A DNA stretch of 23,923 bases, from assembly GCA_006227085.1 (NCBI GenBank), contig SBFY01000183.1:1-23923 (forward strand), read 5' to 3'. Positions 22,960 to 23,923 of the stretch are shown piece by piece (the stretch's first letter is position 1; every line of letters begins with the position of its first letter). The notes under the pieces are model-generated. The model did no database searches. It saw nothing but the letters and a program-made list of their open reading frames with translations, and was not told the DNA's origin. A program made the position numbers and the translations under genes. This DNA comes from Gammaproteobacteria bacterium. Its GTDB lineage: Bacteria; Pseudomonadota; Gammaproteobacteria; Pseudomonadales; M0112.

Positions 22960-23450
22960 CCGAAAATCTCCTTCAGGGGGCTTTCGTAGCGTTGCTTGAT
23001 GTGGGCAATGGCTTTGTCGATATCATCCACATCAAGGGCATGGATCAACAAGTGGCGACGATCGGCACTGACATCTGCCGAAACAGTACCGGGTGTCAAT
23101 GAAACCGTGCTGGCCAGCAAGGCAATGGCAAAGTCATTGTCCATATCCAGTGGTAACTCAAAAAACGCCGGACGCAGTCGCTGGGTGGGGCCAAGGATAA
23201 GGGCGGCTACTTGCAAGTTGGCTGTCAGGATGTCCCAGTGCACCCGGCCCAGGAATCGTAACAAGGTGATGGGTTGGCGGATGACGGGTGGGTCCGGCCA
23301 GAGCAGGTGCACCAGGAAGGGTAGCGCCCAGCCCAGTATGGCGCCCAGCATCACATGCCCCAGTGAAACCTGGTTAACCAACAATAACCACAACACCCAA
23401 AGAAACAGGCTTTGCAATGGGTGTGGCAGCCATGTACGGATCATTGTCAT
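22953..23450 (-). CDS. mnhE: Mrp Na+/H+ antiporter subunit E
   Basis: The 165-residue MnhE/MrpE/PhaE subunit has two or three N-terminal membrane helices and the family region LLRFLGRVHWDILTANLQVAALIL. The conserved stretch LLASTVSLTPGTVSADV and the LLIHALDVDD ending follow. The ATG at 23450 overlaps the mnhD stop as ATGA; an ATG two codons later (23444) is also possible. In Mrp complexes E is needed for assembly, while D and A carry the proton path. Confidence 0.94.
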   Translation of the reverse strand: MTMIRTWLPHPLQSLFLWVLWLLLVNQVSLGHVMLGAILGWALPFLVHLLWPDPPVIRQPITLLRFLGRVHWDILTANLQVAALILGPTQRLRPAFFELPLDMDNDFAIALLASTVSLTPGTVSADVSADRRHLLIHALDVDDIDKAIAHIKQRYESPLKEIFGC

Positions 23451-23923
23451 GGTGCGCCCCCGGAGGCAGGCCATTCAGCGGCAGGTAATACCGCCTGCAC
23501 ATAATGCGCTGGTTGTAGCCATTGGGCGGCTATCGCACCCAGCTCCTCTAGTAAGGGATCTGACATTGCGCTCATGAGAGGGCTGCTGCCAATCAACAGG
23601 CTGGCGGCAAGCAGTGGCCATATACTGGTGTTTGCAGGCTCGGCATGACCAGTGCCTGCGCGCCAGAACAAGACACTGCCAGCGCGTGACAAGGTCACCA
23701 GGACCAGGAAGCTGGTCAGCAATAACACGCCCCAGAACCAACCGCCTTGTCCGCCAGGTCCGCTTGCTTGCAATAACAGTAATTTGCCAATAAAGCCGGA
23801 TAACGGTGGCAAGCCAGCGACAGCAATGGCAGCGATGAAAAACAGTGCGCCCAGTGTGGCAGGTTGCTGCAGCTGCGGGCCTGGTTTCAGCAAACCAGAC
23901 ATGCTGCCGCGTTGCTGGCCAAG
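23447..23923 (-). CDS. mnhD: Mrp Na+/H+ antiporter subunit D, C-terminal part
   Basis: The frame is open through the right edge, so only the last 158 codons are seen. The helix ALFFIAAIAVAGLPPLSGFIGKLLLLQA is the conserved late transmembrane segment of NuoL/NuoM-type antiporter subunits (Proton_antipo_M), and its place directly before mnhE identifies subunit D. The N-terminal helices with the key Lys and Glu residues are outside the window. An ATG at 23902 is internal to the coding frame, not the start. Confidence 0.88.
   Translation of the reverse strand, partial: LGQQRGSMSGLLKPGPQLQQPATLGALFFIAAIAVAGLPPLSGFIGKLLLLQASGPGGQGGWFWGVLLLTSFLVLVTLSRAGSVLFWRAGTGHAEPANTSIWPLLAASLLIGSSPLMSAMSDPLLEELGAIAAQWLQPAHYVQAVLPAAEWPASGGAP

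Noticed and set aside
23447..23902. A complete small protein starting at the ATG at 23902
   Set aside because: The frame continues without a stop to the window edge and the sequence is the C-terminal part of MnhD, so this ATG is internal.

Overview
The window looks like a stretch of gammaproteobacterial chromosome, moderately GC-rich. Its left two thirds follow the conserved order yhbY <-> rlmE-ftsH-folP-glmM-tpiA-secG-tRNA-Leu(GAG)-tRNA-fMet-rimP-nusA-infB-rbfA-truB-rpsO-pnp. Having tpiA between glmM and secG is the arrangement I know from Pseudomonas and relatives rather than from E. coli. Together with the Mrp antiporter genes and a soluble-type P450, this suggests a Pseudomonadales/Oceanospirillales-type organism (Alcanivorax-like is a guess, not shown).

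Layout. 1-599 (minus): the start of a radical SAM protein cut by the window edge, directly downstream of yhbY. 674-6797 (plus): rRNA methyltransferase, membrane AAA protease, folate and cell-wall precursor enzymes, triosephosphate isomerase and the SecG translocon subunit. 6802-7132: two tRNA genes, each behind a near-consensus promoter with a GC-rich discriminator. 7133-7328: a strongly structured leader ending in an intrinsic terminator in front of rimP. 7329-15886: the rimP-nusA-infB-rbfA-truB-rpsO-pnp transcription/translation/RNA-decay cluster, closed by a textbook terminator at 15906-15934.

The right third is accessory. 15960-16460 encodes a small membrane protein with an HEGGH motif. 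16551-18389 encodes an unusual fusion of a DUF4345-like membrane domain to a complete cytochrome P450, preceded by a palindromic operator-like site. A SnoaL/NTF2-like gene converges on it. Next come an MscS-type channel and an overlapping CBM9-like gene. From 20721 to the right edge everything is on the minus strand, reading leftward: mnhD (partial)-mnhE-mnhF-mnhG (Mrp Na+/H+ antiporter), a DUF486 membrane protein, a glycerophosphodiester phosphodiesterase and an isoprenylcysteine methyltransferase-like membrane protein. The genes are packed tightly, with several 4-base ATGA overlaps.

No stretch above 300 bases lacks a gene; the longest is 7133-7328, the rimP leader. I saw no insertion sequence, CRISPR array, prophage gene or frameshifted gene. 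The left part is ordinary housekeeping DNA whose interest lies in its RNA leaders. The best candidate for something undescribed is the membrane-domain/P450 fusion with its operator. I do not see a clear multi-gene novel system.
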